Shown in pieces: positions 13,229-22,649 of a DNA stretch of 64,000 nucleotides. This stretch comes from Pseudomonadota bacterium. Lineage in GTDB: Bacteria > Pseudomonadota > Gammaproteobacteria > Steroidobacterales > Steroidobacteraceae. The notes under the pieces are model-generated. The model saw only the letters and a list, made by a program, of their open reading frames with translations, was not told the origin of the DNA and did no database searches. Positions within the stretch are counted from its first letter, which is position 1, and every line of letters starts with the position of its first letter. The stretch spans positions 35,528 to 99,527 of the forward strand of contig CAUJIK010000037.1 in NCBI GenBank assembly GCA_963205255.1, in the 5' to 3' direction. The position numbers and the translations under genes are program-made.

Positions 13229-13477
13229 ATGGGCGAAAAACCTGAAGCAGATGAATTCGACGAAGACATCGGCGACGCGCTGCTCGAGTCGGATGATGTC
13301 GATCTCGACCTGACCAGAGAACTGGAGCTCGCGCGGCGGCAGGGCCAGGGCAAAGCCAGCACTCCCGCCTGGCGACGCCTGGAACTGCTCATGGAGCAGA
13401 AGCGCACCGCGGAGCTCACCTCCGATTTCGACGATTACGAGATCGACGAACCCCGCAGGGCACGCCACTGGCGCTGA
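13229..13477 (+). CDS. Small acidic PA3496-like protein
   Basis: An 82-residue acidic protein without signal or membrane segment. The C-terminal half (WRRLELLMEQKRTAELTSDFDDYEID) matches the short family named after Pseudomonas PA3496, annotated as putative envelope integrity protein with little experimental backing. The ATG follows GTAGAGGAAC, a plausible ribosome site. It lies 64 bases after gspF, on the same strand, but no functional tie to secretion is known. Confidence 0.7.
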   Translation: MGEKPEADEFDEDIGDALLESDDVDLDLTRELELARRQGQGKASTPAWRRLELLMEQKRTAELTSDFDDYEIDEPRRARHWR

Positions 13478-13531
13478 GGGGGGCCGGGCGTATGATGTTG
13501 CGCGAGACAGTCGAACCAAAGGAGTGGCGAC

Positions 13532-14236
13532 ATGATCGCGACAACCCTCGCCCGCATTCGATACGCGGGCGTTCTGGGCCTGCTGCTGGTTCCGGCACTG
13601 GCCGCGTCCGCCACGCTCGACGCCCTCACCAGCAAGGAGGCGGCCAACGGCCTCAAGGCGGCGCTCTCGCAGGGCATCGACATCGCGGTTGCGCAGCTGG
13701 GCAAACGTGATGGCTTCCTGCTCGACCCCAAGGCAGTGATCCCGCTGCCGTCGGCCATCGAGAGGGCGGAGCGCGCCATGCGCCTGCTCGGCCGGGGTGG
13801 TCAGGCCGACGAGCTGAAGATCGCCATGAACCGCGCCGCGGAGGACGCCGTGCGGGAAGCCCGGCCCATCTTCCGCAACGCCTTGCAGAAAATGACGCTG
13901 GCCGACGCGAAGAGCATCCTGGCCGGCGGCAATGATGCCGGCACACAATATTTCAGGCGCGCCACCAATGACCAGCTGGTGGAGAAATTCCGGCCCATCG
14001 TGGCAAAGGCGGTCGCCAAAACGCAGATCGCCCCGGTCTACGAACGCTATGCCTCCCAGGCGGCTTCGATAGGCCTCATGAAGCGGGAGGACGCGAACCT
14101 CAATGACTACGTGACCACGCGCGCGCTGGACCGGCTGTTCGGCCGCATCGCCGAACAGGAGCAGGAGATCCGCAGCAATCCGCTCAACGCCACCACCTCG
14201 CTGCTGCGCAAGGTATTCGGCGCCGCGAAGCAGTAG
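13532..14236 (+). CDS. DUF4197 family exported protein
   Basis: A 234-residue protein with a cleavable signal (hydrophobic run YAGVLGLLLVPALAASA) and then a mature domain typical of DUF4197: GIDIAVAQLGKRDGFL near the start, IPLPSAIERAERAMRLLG, MNRAAEDAVREARPIF, DAKSILAGGNDAGTQYFRR, and a C-terminal ALDRLFGRIAEQEQEIR. It is probably periplasmic. No function is established for the family. An AAAGGAGTGGCGAC ribosome site precedes the ATG. It is the last plus-strand gene before the convergent diguanylate cyclase. Confidence 0.8.
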   Translation: MIATTLARIRYAGVLGLLLVPALAASATLDALTSKEAANGLKAALSQGIDIAVAQLGKRDGFLLDPKAVIPLPSAIERAERAMRLLGRGGQADELKIAMNRAAEDAVREARPIFRNALQKMTLADAKSILAGGNDAGTQYFRRATNDQLVEKFRPIVAKAVAKTQIAPVYERYASQAASIGLMKREDANLNDYVTTRALDRLFGRIAEQEQEIRSNPLNATTSLLRKVFGAAKQ

Positions 14237-14253
14237 CTAGGGTTCCCGCGGCG

Positions 14254-15987
14254 CTACAGACCGGCCAGCGCCGGCGCCGGGTTCGGCTCGCCACGCCGCA
14301 AGCAATGCCGGCCAGCCTGCTTGCCCGCGTACATGGCCGCGTCGGCACATCTGAGCAGGCAGGCGGCCGTCTGGCCGTCCAGCGGCGCCAGTGCATACCC
14401 GATGGTCAACTGAACCCGGCAGGACTGCCCGCCGGCGATGAAGGGTTCATCGCAGCTGCCCAGCAGCTTGCGCCCCAGCGCCTCCGCATCCACATCGCCG
14501 CCGAGCCCGCTGGCGACGACCACGAATTCGTCGCCACCCAGCCGCGCCACCACGTCAACACCGCGCAGCAGGGACTGCAGCCGCTGCGCCACACCCACCA
14601 GCACCTCGTCGCCGGCCTCGTGACCGAGCCGGTCATTGATCGGCTTGAAGCCGTCCAGATCGAGCAGATAGACCGCGGTCAGATGCTGCGGAGAGCTGCG
14701 CTCCAGAGCGCGTTCCAGGAACTCGAACAGGCTGCGGCGGTTGGGCAGCCCGGTCAATGCATCGGTCAGCGCCAGTGTGCGCAGCATGTCGCGCTCCACA
14801 TGCGCGCGCTGCGCCGAGCTCTGCAAGCCTTCGATGCGCAGCGCGATCACGCGCATCCACATGGCCGCCTCGAACATCGCGCCGACCTGGAAGGCGTTGA
14901 CGGTCCAGGCATTGGCGCCCACCCAGCCGCGCAGCAGCGCCACCATGGTCAGTGTGGCCATGGCGTAGGCGCCCCACCCGACCAGCATGTAGGTGCCAAT
15001 ACGCTCACCGGAGCGGGCGCGACGCCAGGCCGCCGGAATGGCCAGCAGCATGGGCAGCGGGCCCAGCGCGGTGGCCAGCCGCAGGACCGTCGGATAGCTC
15101 ATCAGGCCCACGGCGAAGGCCAGCGCCGACAGGCCGGCGACCACCAGCACCACCCGCAGCGCGCGCGCCAGCCACGGCTGCAATCTGCTGATTTCCAGCA
15201 CCAGCTCGATGAACCAGCAGGCGCCGACGATGGCGATCAGGATCAGCAGCACCGGCAGATTCGAATTCAGCCATTCGTGGTCGCCCCACAGATGCTGCGG
15301 CCCCAGGCCGGAATTGGCAAAGAAGAACAGGCCGGTGCTGCCGATGACCAGCGCATAGGCCAGGAACAGGTTGTCGCGAGCCGCCACCCACTGCGTCAGG
15401 CTGTACACCAGCAGGCACAGCAGCGCGCCGGCCATCAGCCCCTGCAGCAGCTGGCGTCGCGCCTCGCGCGAGTGGAAGCCTTCGGGAGTCGAGAGCGACA
15501 GCGGCAACACCATGGCATTGCGCGTCTGCACCTTGAGCAGCAGATCCTGCGTGCCTCCCGGCCGCAGGGTGACCGGCGCGGCGTGCACGGCGCTCTCCAT
15601 CAGGCGCTGCGACAAAGGCACCAGACGGCCGGTGGTCCCGACCGCGGCATCGGACAGCGACGGCTGGTACACATCGATGCGATCGATGGAGGCATAGTCC
15701 ACCGACAGGATCCACTGCGACGGCGCATCGGCGGCCGTGCCCACCGTCAGCAACAACCATACCGGATCAGCATGCAGGCCGAGATTGGCATACGGGCCGT
15801 CGGGCACGACAAATTCGCCGCGGCGGGCCAGCACCTGCTCCGGCCCCAGTGTGCCCGAGGCGTCGACCAGCACCCGCACCTGCGGCCATACCGCCACGCT
15901 GCCAGTCTGGCCGTCGAGCACCAGCGCCTGGGCCGGGCATGTCGCGAGGCACAGCAGCAGCGCCAGCCAGCAACGCAGCGAGGTCAT
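14254..15987 (-). CDS. 7TMR-DISM sensor diguanylate cyclase
   Basis: A 577-residue membrane sensor predicted to make cyclic di-GMP. It has a signal peptide (MTSLRCWLALLLCLATCPAQA), a periplasmic 7TMR-DISMED2-like domain (about 25-170, with VWLLLTVG and SVDYASIDRIDVYQP), then about seven membrane segments (180-390) and a GGDEF domain from about 415 (DALTGLPNRRSLFEFLE). The active-site motif LGGDEF is intact, and the RGVD five residues before it is an intact allosteric inhibitory (I) site. I prefer the ATG at 15987, which follows GGAG and avoids overlap; an in-frame ATG at 16032 would overlap the upstream gene. It lies 16 bases after the GGDEF-EAL gene, so the two are probably one operon. Confidence 0.9.
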   Translation of the reverse strand: MTSLRCWLALLLCLATCPAQALVLDGQTGSVAVWPQVRVLVDASGTLGPEQVLARRGEFVVPDGPYANLGLHADPVWLLLTVGTAADAPSQWILSVDYASIDRIDVYQPSLSDAAVGTTGRLVPLSQRLMESAVHAAPVTLRPGGTQDLLLKVQTRNAMVLPLSLSTPEGFHSREARRQLLQGLMAGALLCLLVYSLTQWVAARDNLFLAYALVIGSTGLFFFANSGLGPQHLWGDHEWLNSNLPVLLILIAIVGACWFIELVLEISRLQPWLARALRVVLVVAGLSALAFAVGLMSYPTVLRLATALGPLPMLLAIPAAWRRARSGERIGTYMLVGWGAYAMATLTMVALLRGWVGANAWTVNAFQVGAMFEAAMWMRVIALRIEGLQSSAQRAHVERDMLRTLALTDALTGLPNRRSLFEFLERALERSSPQHLTAVYLLDLDGFKPINDRLGHEAGDEVLVGVAQRLQSLLRGVDVVARLGGDEFVVVASGLGGDVDAEALGRKLLGSCDEPFIAGGQSCRVQLTIGYALAPLDGQTAACLLRCADAAMYAGKQAGRHCLRRGEPNPAPALAGL

Positions 15988-16003
15988 GCCGCTCCGCGCC
16001 GCC

Positions 16004-18004
16004 TCAGCGGCGGGGAACATCGGCGCCGGCAAGCCGGAGCCCCGCCTGCATCACGGGCGATTCGTCGCGGGCCGACTTGCACTGCCGCTCTTCCGCCGCG
16101 AGGAAGTTGCCGATATCGCACACCGCCAGCGGCCTGGCGATGACATAGCCCTGGATGACATGACAGTCGAGCTCCTGCAGCAGATCCAACTGCTCCTGAT
16201 TCTCGACTCCTTCCACCACACAGGTCCAGCCGACATCGCCACACAGGGCCTTGATGGAACGCACGATCTTCTGGCTGGTGGGATTGGTCTCGATCTGGGT
16301 CACGAAGCTGCGATCCACCTTGATCTTGTCCAGCGGCAGGTGGTGCATGTGGCTCAGCGTGGAATAGCCGGTGCCGAAATCATCCAGCGAGATGCTCACG
16401 CCCATCGAGCGCAGCAGCTCCATGTTCGAGTGGGCCGCGTCGATGTTGTCCGTCAGGGCGGTCTCGGTGAGCTCCATATCGATCCGGCTCGGATGGATGG
16501 AGCCTTTTTCCAGGATGCCGGCGACTTCCAGCGTCCGGTCGGCCGAACAGATGTCCAGCGCCGACAGATTGAACGACAGCCGTATGTTCTCGGGCCAGGT
16601 CGCGGCCACCGCCAGCGCCTTGCGCAGCATGACCGGCGTCAGCCGGGCAATGATGCCGCTGCGCTCGGCCACGGGAATGAACGCGGCCGGCGATACTTCG
16701 CCCAGCACCGGGCTTTTCCACCGCGCCAGGCACTCGAAGGCCACCGTGCGGCCCCTGGCGGTATCCACGATGGGCTGGAACACCGGATAGAGCTCGGCTT
16801 CGAGATCGGCGCTGCGCAGCGTGTTTTCCACCATCCCCTGCTCGCGCAGCTGCCGGGCATGTTCGTGGGTGAAGATGACGGACATGCCGCGCCCCGTGCG
16901 CTTGGCATGATAGAGCGCATAGTCCGCCTGCTCATACAGCTCATCGCCATTGTCGGGCTCGGCCACATGAACCGCGAATCCGATGGAGCAGTCCAGGCAC
17001 AGGCGCAGTTCGCGTAGCTGGAAGGGCTCGCGGATGGTGTCGATGATCTTCTGCCCCAGCGCATGCAGGGCGTCCTCGGCGGTGGATTCCTTGTAGAGAA
17101 ACCCGAACTCGTCGCCGCCGAGACGATAGATTGTGACCGTGCGCGCCAGCTCCCTGGAAAACCGGTTCGATACCTCGCGCAGGATGGAATCCCCCACCAG
17201 GTGCCCGTGGGCGTCATTGACCGACTTGAATCCATCCAGATCGATGACGCCCACCACGAAGCGGCCCGCTTCGTCGCTGGCGCAGGCACTCTGCAGGTCG
17301 GCGAAGAACGGGCGACGAGTGGGCAGCTCGGTGAGCATGTCCATGTTGGCGATGCGCAGGTTCTCATCGCTCAGCGCCTTGACGCGCCTCTGCTGCGCAG
17401 TCAGCGAGATGGTCAGCTCCTGCATGCGGGTGAATTCGCGGTAGTAATCCCGTGACGCGAGGGCCATGGAGATGACGAATGTCGCCATCACGGCGACCAT
17501 GCCCAGCGAACCCTCCCCGTTCCAAAGCACGATCGATGCGAAAAACGGCGCGGTCAGCACCGACACGACGATCATCGATCCGCGCAGGTGCAGCAGGGAG
17601 ACTATGCAATACGTGGATGTGGCGCAGCTCCATACCAGCAGCACATGCTGCCGCGCAGCGCTGTGGCTGCTGTACTTGAACAGCATGATGTCCCAGATGC
17701 AGAAGCCCACGGCCAGTATCAGACTCAGGGCCGTGGTGCGCGACAATTGCCTCGTGGCCACCTCGGCGGGAACTTCGTCGTCACGGTGGCGCAGCCACCA
17801 TATCCCGCGGATCGTGCAGACCGGCAGCAACAGCCCGGGGAACACCGTGGTGAGCCAGGTGGGCACTGACCCGTGGTAATACAGGGAAACGATCGACACG
17901 CCGACGATCAGCGTGAAGTAGAAGGCCGGCATCTTCTCGGCAAAGGCGCGGTACTGCGCCTGGGCTACGTGCCCTCTGAGCTCCCTGCCCTGAACATCGT
18001 CCAT
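16004..18004 (-). CDS. Membrane GGDEF-EAL cyclic-di-GMP protein
   Basis: A 666-residue protein. The N-terminal 200 residues hold five to six hydrophobic segments; the GGDEF domain follows from about 225 (DMLTELPTRRPFF) with RLGGDEF, and an EAL domain from about 395. EAL residues are largely intact: ECLARW (first motif, Cys replacing Ala), LSFNLSA, MELTETAL, LDDFGTGYS, IKVDRSFV, EGVENQEQL and VIQGYVIARPL. The inhibitory-site position before GGDEF reads RTVT rather than RxxD. Both catalytic centres look usable; which activity dominates cannot be read from sequence. It is the first gene of a likely two-gene operon with the diguanylate cyclase. Confidence 0.92.
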   Translation of the reverse strand: MDDVQGRELRGHVAQAQYRAFAEKMPAFYFTLIVGVSIVSLYYHGSVPTWLTTVFPGLLLPVCTIRGIWWLRHRDDEVPAEVATRQLSRTTALSLILAVGFCIWDIMLFKYSSHSAARQHVLLVWSCATSTYCIVSLLHLRGSMIVVSVLTAPFFASIVLWNGEGSLGMVAVMATFVISMALASRDYYREFTRMQELTISLTAQQRRVKALSDENLRIANMDMLTELPTRRPFFADLQSACASDEAGRFVVGVIDLDGFKSVNDAHGHLVGDSILREVSNRFSRELARTVTIYRLGGDEFGFLYKESTAEDALHALGQKIIDTIREPFQLRELRLCLDCSIGFAVHVAEPDNGDELYEQADYALYHAKRTGRGMSVIFTHEHARQLREQGMVENTLRSADLEAELYPVFQPIVDTARGRTVAFECLARWKSPVLGEVSPAAFIPVAERSGIIARLTPVMLRKALAVAATWPENIRLSFNLSALDICSADRTLEVAGILEKGSIHPSRIDMELTETALTDNIDAAHSNMELLRSMGVSISLDDFGTGYSTLSHMHHLPLDKIKVDRSFVTQIETNPTSQKIVRSIKALCGDVGWTCVVEGVENQEQLDLLQELDCHVIQGYVIARPLAVCDIGNFLAAEERQCKSARDESPVMQAGLRLAGADVPRR

Positions 18005-18115
18005 TACTTAATCCAAGATCATGGTCGCGCCTGTATGTATCGGATTGTATCGACGCGGGCAGCGGCATCTTCAGGCCGTACCTTGCGGTTGTGATTGGCG
18101 GCACATTCCCGGGTT

Positions 18116-21100
18116 TCAGTGGAACTCGTGAACCTCGGTATCCAGATGCCCGAGCCATGCTCCCCGGTCCACCAGTGTGCGGGCGATCACATGCATCGCG
18201 CCCGATTCGCGCTGCAACTCGCCGCGCACCTCCATCAACCGCGCATTCACCAGCGCCGCGTAGCAGCGCTGCGCCACCCGCTGCCACACGATCACGTTCA
18301 CCTGCCCGGTCTCGTCCTCGAGTGTGACGAAGGTGACACCGCTGGCCGTGCCCGGCCGCTGCCGCGCGGTGACCAGGCCGCTCACGCGCACCAGGCTGCC
18401 CGAGGGCTGCTCCTGCAGGATCCCGGCGGCCATGAGGCCGCGCGAGCGCATCCGGCCGCGCAGCAGCGCCACCGGATGTCGCCCCAGCGTGAAGCCCAGA
18501 GTGCGGTAGTCGGCGCGGATGTCCATGGCCTCGGTGGGCGCGCGCAGCATGGGCTGGGCGCCATCGGGCATGTCCGGCGCATCGGGCGCCAGAGGCAGCG
18601 GCGGCTGATAGCCCGCCACGCGCCAGAAGGCCAGATGGCGGTGGCCGCCGAGACCGGCCAGCGCGCCGGCCGCCGCCAGCGCTTCCAGGTCATGCCGTGA
18701 AAGCTGCGCGCGGTCGCCCAGATCCTGCACGCTGGTGAAGGGGGCCAGAGCGCGCGCCGCGACAATGCGCGCGGCGGCCGCCTTCGACAGCGAGCGCACG
18801 CGATCCAGCCCCAGCCGCAACGCGGGACGCGATCCGGCTTCCAGCGTGCTCTGCGCGCCGCTTTGCTCCACATCCACGCCGCGCACCACGACGCCATGTT
18901 CGCGCGCATCGCGCAACAGCTGCGCCGGCGCATAGAAGCCCATGGGCTGGCTGTTGAGCAATGCCGCGGTGAAGGCGGCCGGATGGTGGTATTTGAGCCA
19001 GGCCGACACCCAGGCCAGCAGCGCGAAGCTCGCCGCATGCGCCTCGGGGAAGCCGTAGTCGCCGAAGCCGCGGATCTGGGCCACGATGCGCTGCGCGAAC
19101 TCGCGTTCGTAGCCGTTCCCCAGCAGACCCTGCATGAGCTTCTGATCGTATTTTTCGATGCCGCCGCGGCGCTTCCATGCCGCCATGGCGCGGCGCAGTT
19201 CGTCAGCCTCGCCGGGCGTGAACCCCGCCGCGACGATGGCCAGCTGCATCACCTGCTCCTGGAAAATGGGCACACCCAGCGTGCGCGCGAGCACGCGCTG
19301 CACTTCCGCTCCCGGATAGGTGACCGGCTCGAGCCCATCGCGGCGGCGCAGGAAGGGATGCACCATGTCGCCCTGGATCGGCCCGGGGCGCACGATGGCC
19401 ACCTGCACCACCAGATCGTAGTACCGCCGGGGTTTGAGCCGCGGCAGCATCGACATCTGCGCCCGCGATTCGATCTGGAACACGCCGATGGTGTCGGCGC
19501 GCTGGATCATCGCGTAGACATCCGGGTCGCCATCGGCGATGCCATGCAGGTCCAGCCGCGGACCTCCCGTGGCTTCGATGAAATCGAAGCAGCGGCGGAT
19601 CGCGGTGAGCATGCCCAGCGCCAGCACATCGACCTTCAGCAGGCCCAGATCCTCGAGGTCATCCTTGTTCCACTGGATCACCGTGCGCTCCGGCATGGTG
19701 GCGTTCTCCACCGGCACCAGCTGCGCCAGCGGCCCGGCGGAGATCACGAAACCGCCCACGTGCTGCGACAGATGCCGCGGGAAATCCACCAGCTGCTCCG
19801 CCAGATCAAGCAGGCGCACCACCTCGGGCCGGGTCACGTCCACGCCACCCGCCGCGAGCTTGCCGCGGTCGATGCGCGAGCCATACCAGCCGCGCATGGC
19901 TACATGCAGCTGCCGCTGCGTCGCCTCATCGAGATCCAGCGCGCGCGCCAGATCACGCACGGCGCTGCGCGGCCCGTAGCTGATCACCGTGGCCGCGAGC
20001 GCCGCGCGGTCGCGGCCGTACTTTTTGTAGATGTACTGGATCACCTGCTCGCGCCGTTCATGCTCGAAATCCACGTCGATGTCCGGTGGTTCGTTGCGCT
20101 CCTTCGAGACGAAACGCTCGAACAGCATTTCGAGCCGCTCGGGGCCGACCGCGGTGACACCCAGGCAGTAACAGACGATGGAGTTGGCGGCCGATCCGCG
20201 CCCCTGGTGCAGGATGCCCTCTGCGCGGGCAAAGGCGACGATGTCCTGCACGGTGAGGAAGAAAGATTCGTAGCGCAGCTGCCTGATCAGCTCGAGCTCC
20301 CGCTCGATGAGCGCGCGGGCCTGTGCCGTAACGCCCTGCGGCCAGCGGCGCGCGGCGCCCTCCTCGGTGAGCTTGCGCAGCCAGCTCGTCGGCGTGTGCC
20401 CTGCCGGCACCAGCTCCGCCGGATATTCATATTTGAGCTCATCGAGACTGAAATGGCAGCGCGCGGCGATGTGCATGCTCTGCACGAGCAACTCCGCGGG
20501 ATAAAGCCGCGCCAGTTCAGGCAGCGGCCGCAGATGACGCTCGCCATTGGGAAACAGCCGGCGGCCGGCTTCGTGCAGCGTCACGCCATGACGTATCGCG
20601 GTGAGTGCATCCTGGAGCTTGCATCGCCCGCGCTCATGCATGTGCACGTCGCCGCAGGCCACCAGCGGCATGTCGAGCAGCGCCGCCAGCTCCTGCAATG
20701 AGCGCAGCCTCCGGGCATCATGGGCGTCGCGCAGCAGGCTCACGCCCAGCCACAAGGAGCCGGCATAGCGCTCCGCGAGCCAGCGCCCTGCTTCCTGCTC
20801 CGCCGCGCCGCGCGGCAGCCACAGCAGCAGGCACTCTCCACCCTGATCACCCTGGGGCACACAGTCCGCGAGATCCTCGCGCGTGAGGCGATAGCTGCCC
20901 TTGGGCGCGGCGCGGCGGCCGCGCGTGATGAGCTGGCACAGCTGCCCATAGCCGCGCCGCGATGCGGCCAGCAGCACCAGCTTCAGGCCGCAGGCCAGCG
21001 TGAACTCGCTGCCGATGATGAGCGGCAATCCCAGAGCCTTTGCCTGCACATGGGCGCGCACCACGCCGGCGAGCGAGCACTCGTCGGTGAGCGCCAGCGC

Positions 21101-21247
21101 GCCATAGCCCAGGGCATGGGCGCGGCCGACCAGTTCCGCCGGATGCGACGCGCCGCGCAGGAAACTGAAATTGCTCAGGGCATGCAGCTCGGCATAGGCC
21201 GGGCCGCCGGGTGGCCGAATGTGCGCGGCCTCAGGCAAAACAGCCAT
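18116..21247 (-). CDS. dnaE2: Error-prone DNA polymerase DnaE2 (ImuC)
   Basis: A 1043-residue C-family polymerase that performs damage-induced mutagenesis with ImuA and ImuB. The PHP domain begins YAELHALSNFSFLRGASHP; the catalytic acidic motif PDIDVDFEHERREQ lies near residue 390; a helix-hairpin-helix region and an OB fold (VRVSGLVTARQRPGTASGV) follow, with the characteristic DnaE2 ending. The start MAVLPEAAHIRPP at 21247 overlaps the imuB end by 17 bases; a longer frame to 21349 would add unlikely sequence. Last gene of lexA-imuA-imuB-dnaE2. Confidence 0.96.
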   Translation of the reverse strand: MAVLPEAAHIRPPGGPAYAELHALSNFSFLRGASHPAELVGRAHALGYGALALTDECSLAGVVRAHVQAKALGLPLIIGSEFTLACGLKLVLLAASRRGYGQLCQLITRGRRAAPKGSYRLTREDLADCVPQGDQGGECLLLWLPRGAAEQEAGRWLAERYAGSLWLGVSLLRDAHDARRLRSLQELAALLDMPLVACGDVHMHERGRCKLQDALTAIRHGVTLHEAGRRLFPNGERHLRPLPELARLYPAELLVQSMHIAARCHFSLDELKYEYPAELVPAGHTPTSWLRKLTEEGAARRWPQGVTAQARALIERELELIRQLRYESFFLTVQDIVAFARAEGILHQGRGSAANSIVCYCLGVTAVGPERLEMLFERFVSKERNEPPDIDVDFEHERREQVIQYIYKKYGRDRAALAATVISYGPRSAVRDLARALDLDEATQRQLHVAMRGWYGSRIDRGKLAAGGVDVTRPEVVRLLDLAEQLVDFPRHLSQHVGGFVISAGPLAQLVPVENATMPERTVIQWNKDDLEDLGLLKVDVLALGMLTAIRRCFDFIEATGGPRLDLHGIADGDPDVYAMIQRADTIGVFQIESRAQMSMLPRLKPRRYYDLVVQVAIVRPGPIQGDMVHPFLRRRDGLEPVTYPGAEVQRVLARTLGVPIFQEQVMQLAIVAAGFTPGEADELRRAMAAWKRRGGIEKYDQKLMQGLLGNGYEREFAQRIVAQIRGFGDYGFPEAHAASFALLAWVSAWLKYHHPAAFTAALLNSQPMGFYAPAQLLRDAREHGVVVRGVDVEQSGAQSTLEAGSRPALRLGLDRVRSLSKAAAARIVAARALAPFTSVQDLGDRAQLSRHDLEALAAAGALAGLGGHRHLAFWRVAGYQPPLPLAPDAPDMPDGAQPMLRAPTEAMDIRADYRTLGFTLGRHPVALLRGRMRSRGLMAAGILQEQPSGSLVRVSGLVTARQRPGTASGVTFVTLEDETGQVNVIVWQRVAQRCYAALVNARLMEVRGELQRESGAMHVIARTLVDRGAWLGHLDTEVHEFH

Positions 21248-22649
21248 GCAGGAACCAGCGATGCGGCTCGCCACGCTCCCGGAAGATCCACAGCAGCGAA
21301 CCCCGCTGCGCGCGCGCGATGTAGTAGTCGCGCGTGATGCCGGCGCCATCCCACCAGCCGGACTCGATGCGCTCGGGACCGCTCACCAGTTGCAGCGCAT
21401 CCGCGCCATGCCACAGGCCGCGCACACTGCCGGCTTCATCCTGATCCACGACCAGCGGCAGCGGCTGTGGCAGCAGACCCAGGGGCCGTTGCGGCAGATC
21501 CTCCGCGGACATGTTCTGCCCGCGCTGCGGCAGCCAGGGCTCCACCTCGCGCCACTGACGTTCCGGCCGGTGCTCCGCCACTGGCGCCAGGCCATACACC
21601 GCGCGATCACCCAGCCGGGCGAGCAATATCTGCAGGAATTCCGGCAGCTGCGTCTGCGGGGTGCCACCCTGCTCGCCCGGTTGCCACAATCCGCCACTGG
21701 CGGCGGTGAAACGGCGCAGGCAGCCGGCTTTGAGCTCCAGGCGCCGCACGGGCTGAGCCAGCAGCAATGATTCCAGACGCGCCGCCAGCAAGGCGGTGAA
21801 GCGGGCAGCCCGGTATTCGGCCACCACACAGCGCAGCACACACTGGGTGGGCGGACCCGCCCGATGCACCAGCGTCACCCGCAGCGCGGTGATGCCGCGC
21901 TGACGGCTGCGCAGGAAATGCTCCAGACGTTCGAAGGACGGCGCCAATACCGCGAGCAGCCGGTCACGATCGAAGGTTTCCTCATCCGGATCGATGCGCT
22001 CGAAGAAGCGCTCCGCAGGCGTCACCGATGCGCGCGGATCGGCGCTCACGCCCACCAGGCGATCCAGCTGCCGCAGATGTTCCGGACCAATGCGCCGCGC
22101 AAGCCCGGCGCGCGGCAGACGCAACAGATCTCCCACGCAGGTCACTCCCATGTCATGCAACCGTATGAGCACATCTTCCGGCCAGCGCAGCACCGACAGC
22201 GGCAAGGGCGCCAGACGACTGCGCAATCGCGCCGGATGGGTGATGCAGCCGTTGTATCCCGAGCGCGCCAGCGCCAGCGCCGCCAGCGGCGTGGGCGCCA
22301 TGGCCAGATGCAGCGGCGCCGCGAATGCGGCGCGCAGCGCGGTGAGCAATGGCCGGAGGCCACCGAACAGCCTCTGGCTGCCCGACAGTTCCAGCAGCAG
22401 CGCATCGGGGGGTTCAGACACCACCCGCGGCGTGAAGCCGCCGGCACGCTGCAACAGCGCCGCGCGCCGCGCCGGATCGACCATGACGGATTCATCCGCA
22501 TGCACGGCAAGCCACAGCTCGAGCGCGGGCCGCGCCACATTGGCGGACGGCGCGGCATCGGATTGCGCGATATCGGGTGGCGCAACCGCCGGATGCACAC
22601 CACCGGCGTGAGGCGGCAGATCCAGCTCGACCTGTGCATGGGTGTTCAT
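21231..22649 (-). CDS. imuB: ImuB, Y-family-like mutasome protein
   Basis: A 472-residue Y-family-related protein that lacks polymerase activity in studied systems and bridges DnaE2 and the sliding clamp. Recognisable stretches are FTPRVVSEPPDALLLELSGSQ and RLFGGL near residue 90, ALARSGYNG, VGDLLRLPRAGLARRIG around 190 and RFFERIDPDEETFDR. The C-terminal half, which contacts partners, ends with TRDYYIARAQRGSLLWIFRE. The N-terminus is unusual: about 45 low-complexity residues, then LELWLAVH, after which the usual first palm segment seems shortened. The ATG at 22649 overlaps the imuA stop (ATGA). Confidence 0.9.
   Translation of the reverse strand: MNTHAQVELDLPPHAGGVHPAVAPPDIAQSDAAPSANVARPALELWLAVHADESVMVDPARRAALLQRAGGFTPRVVSEPPDALLLELSGSQRLFGGLRPLLTALRAAFAAPLHLAMAPTPLAALALARSGYNGCITHPARLRSRLAPLPLSVLRWPEDVLIRLHDMGVTCVGDLLRLPRAGLARRIGPEHLRQLDRLVGVSADPRASVTPAERFFERIDPDEETFDRDRLLAVLAPSFERLEHFLRSRQRGITALRVTLVHRAGPPTQCVLRCVVAEYRAARFTALLAARLESLLLAQPVRRLELKAGCLRRFTAASGGLWQPGEQGGTPQTQLPEFLQILLARLGDRAVYGLAPVAEHRPERQWREVEPWLPQRGQNMSAEDLPQRPLGLLPQPLPLVVDQDEAGSVRGLWHGADALQLVSGPERIESGWWDGAGITRDYYIARAQRGSLLWIFRERGEPHRWFLHGCFA

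Noticed and set aside
18863..20701. 612-codon frame antisense to dnaE2
   Set aside because: Antisense shadow; dnaE2 motifs are intact on the minus strand.
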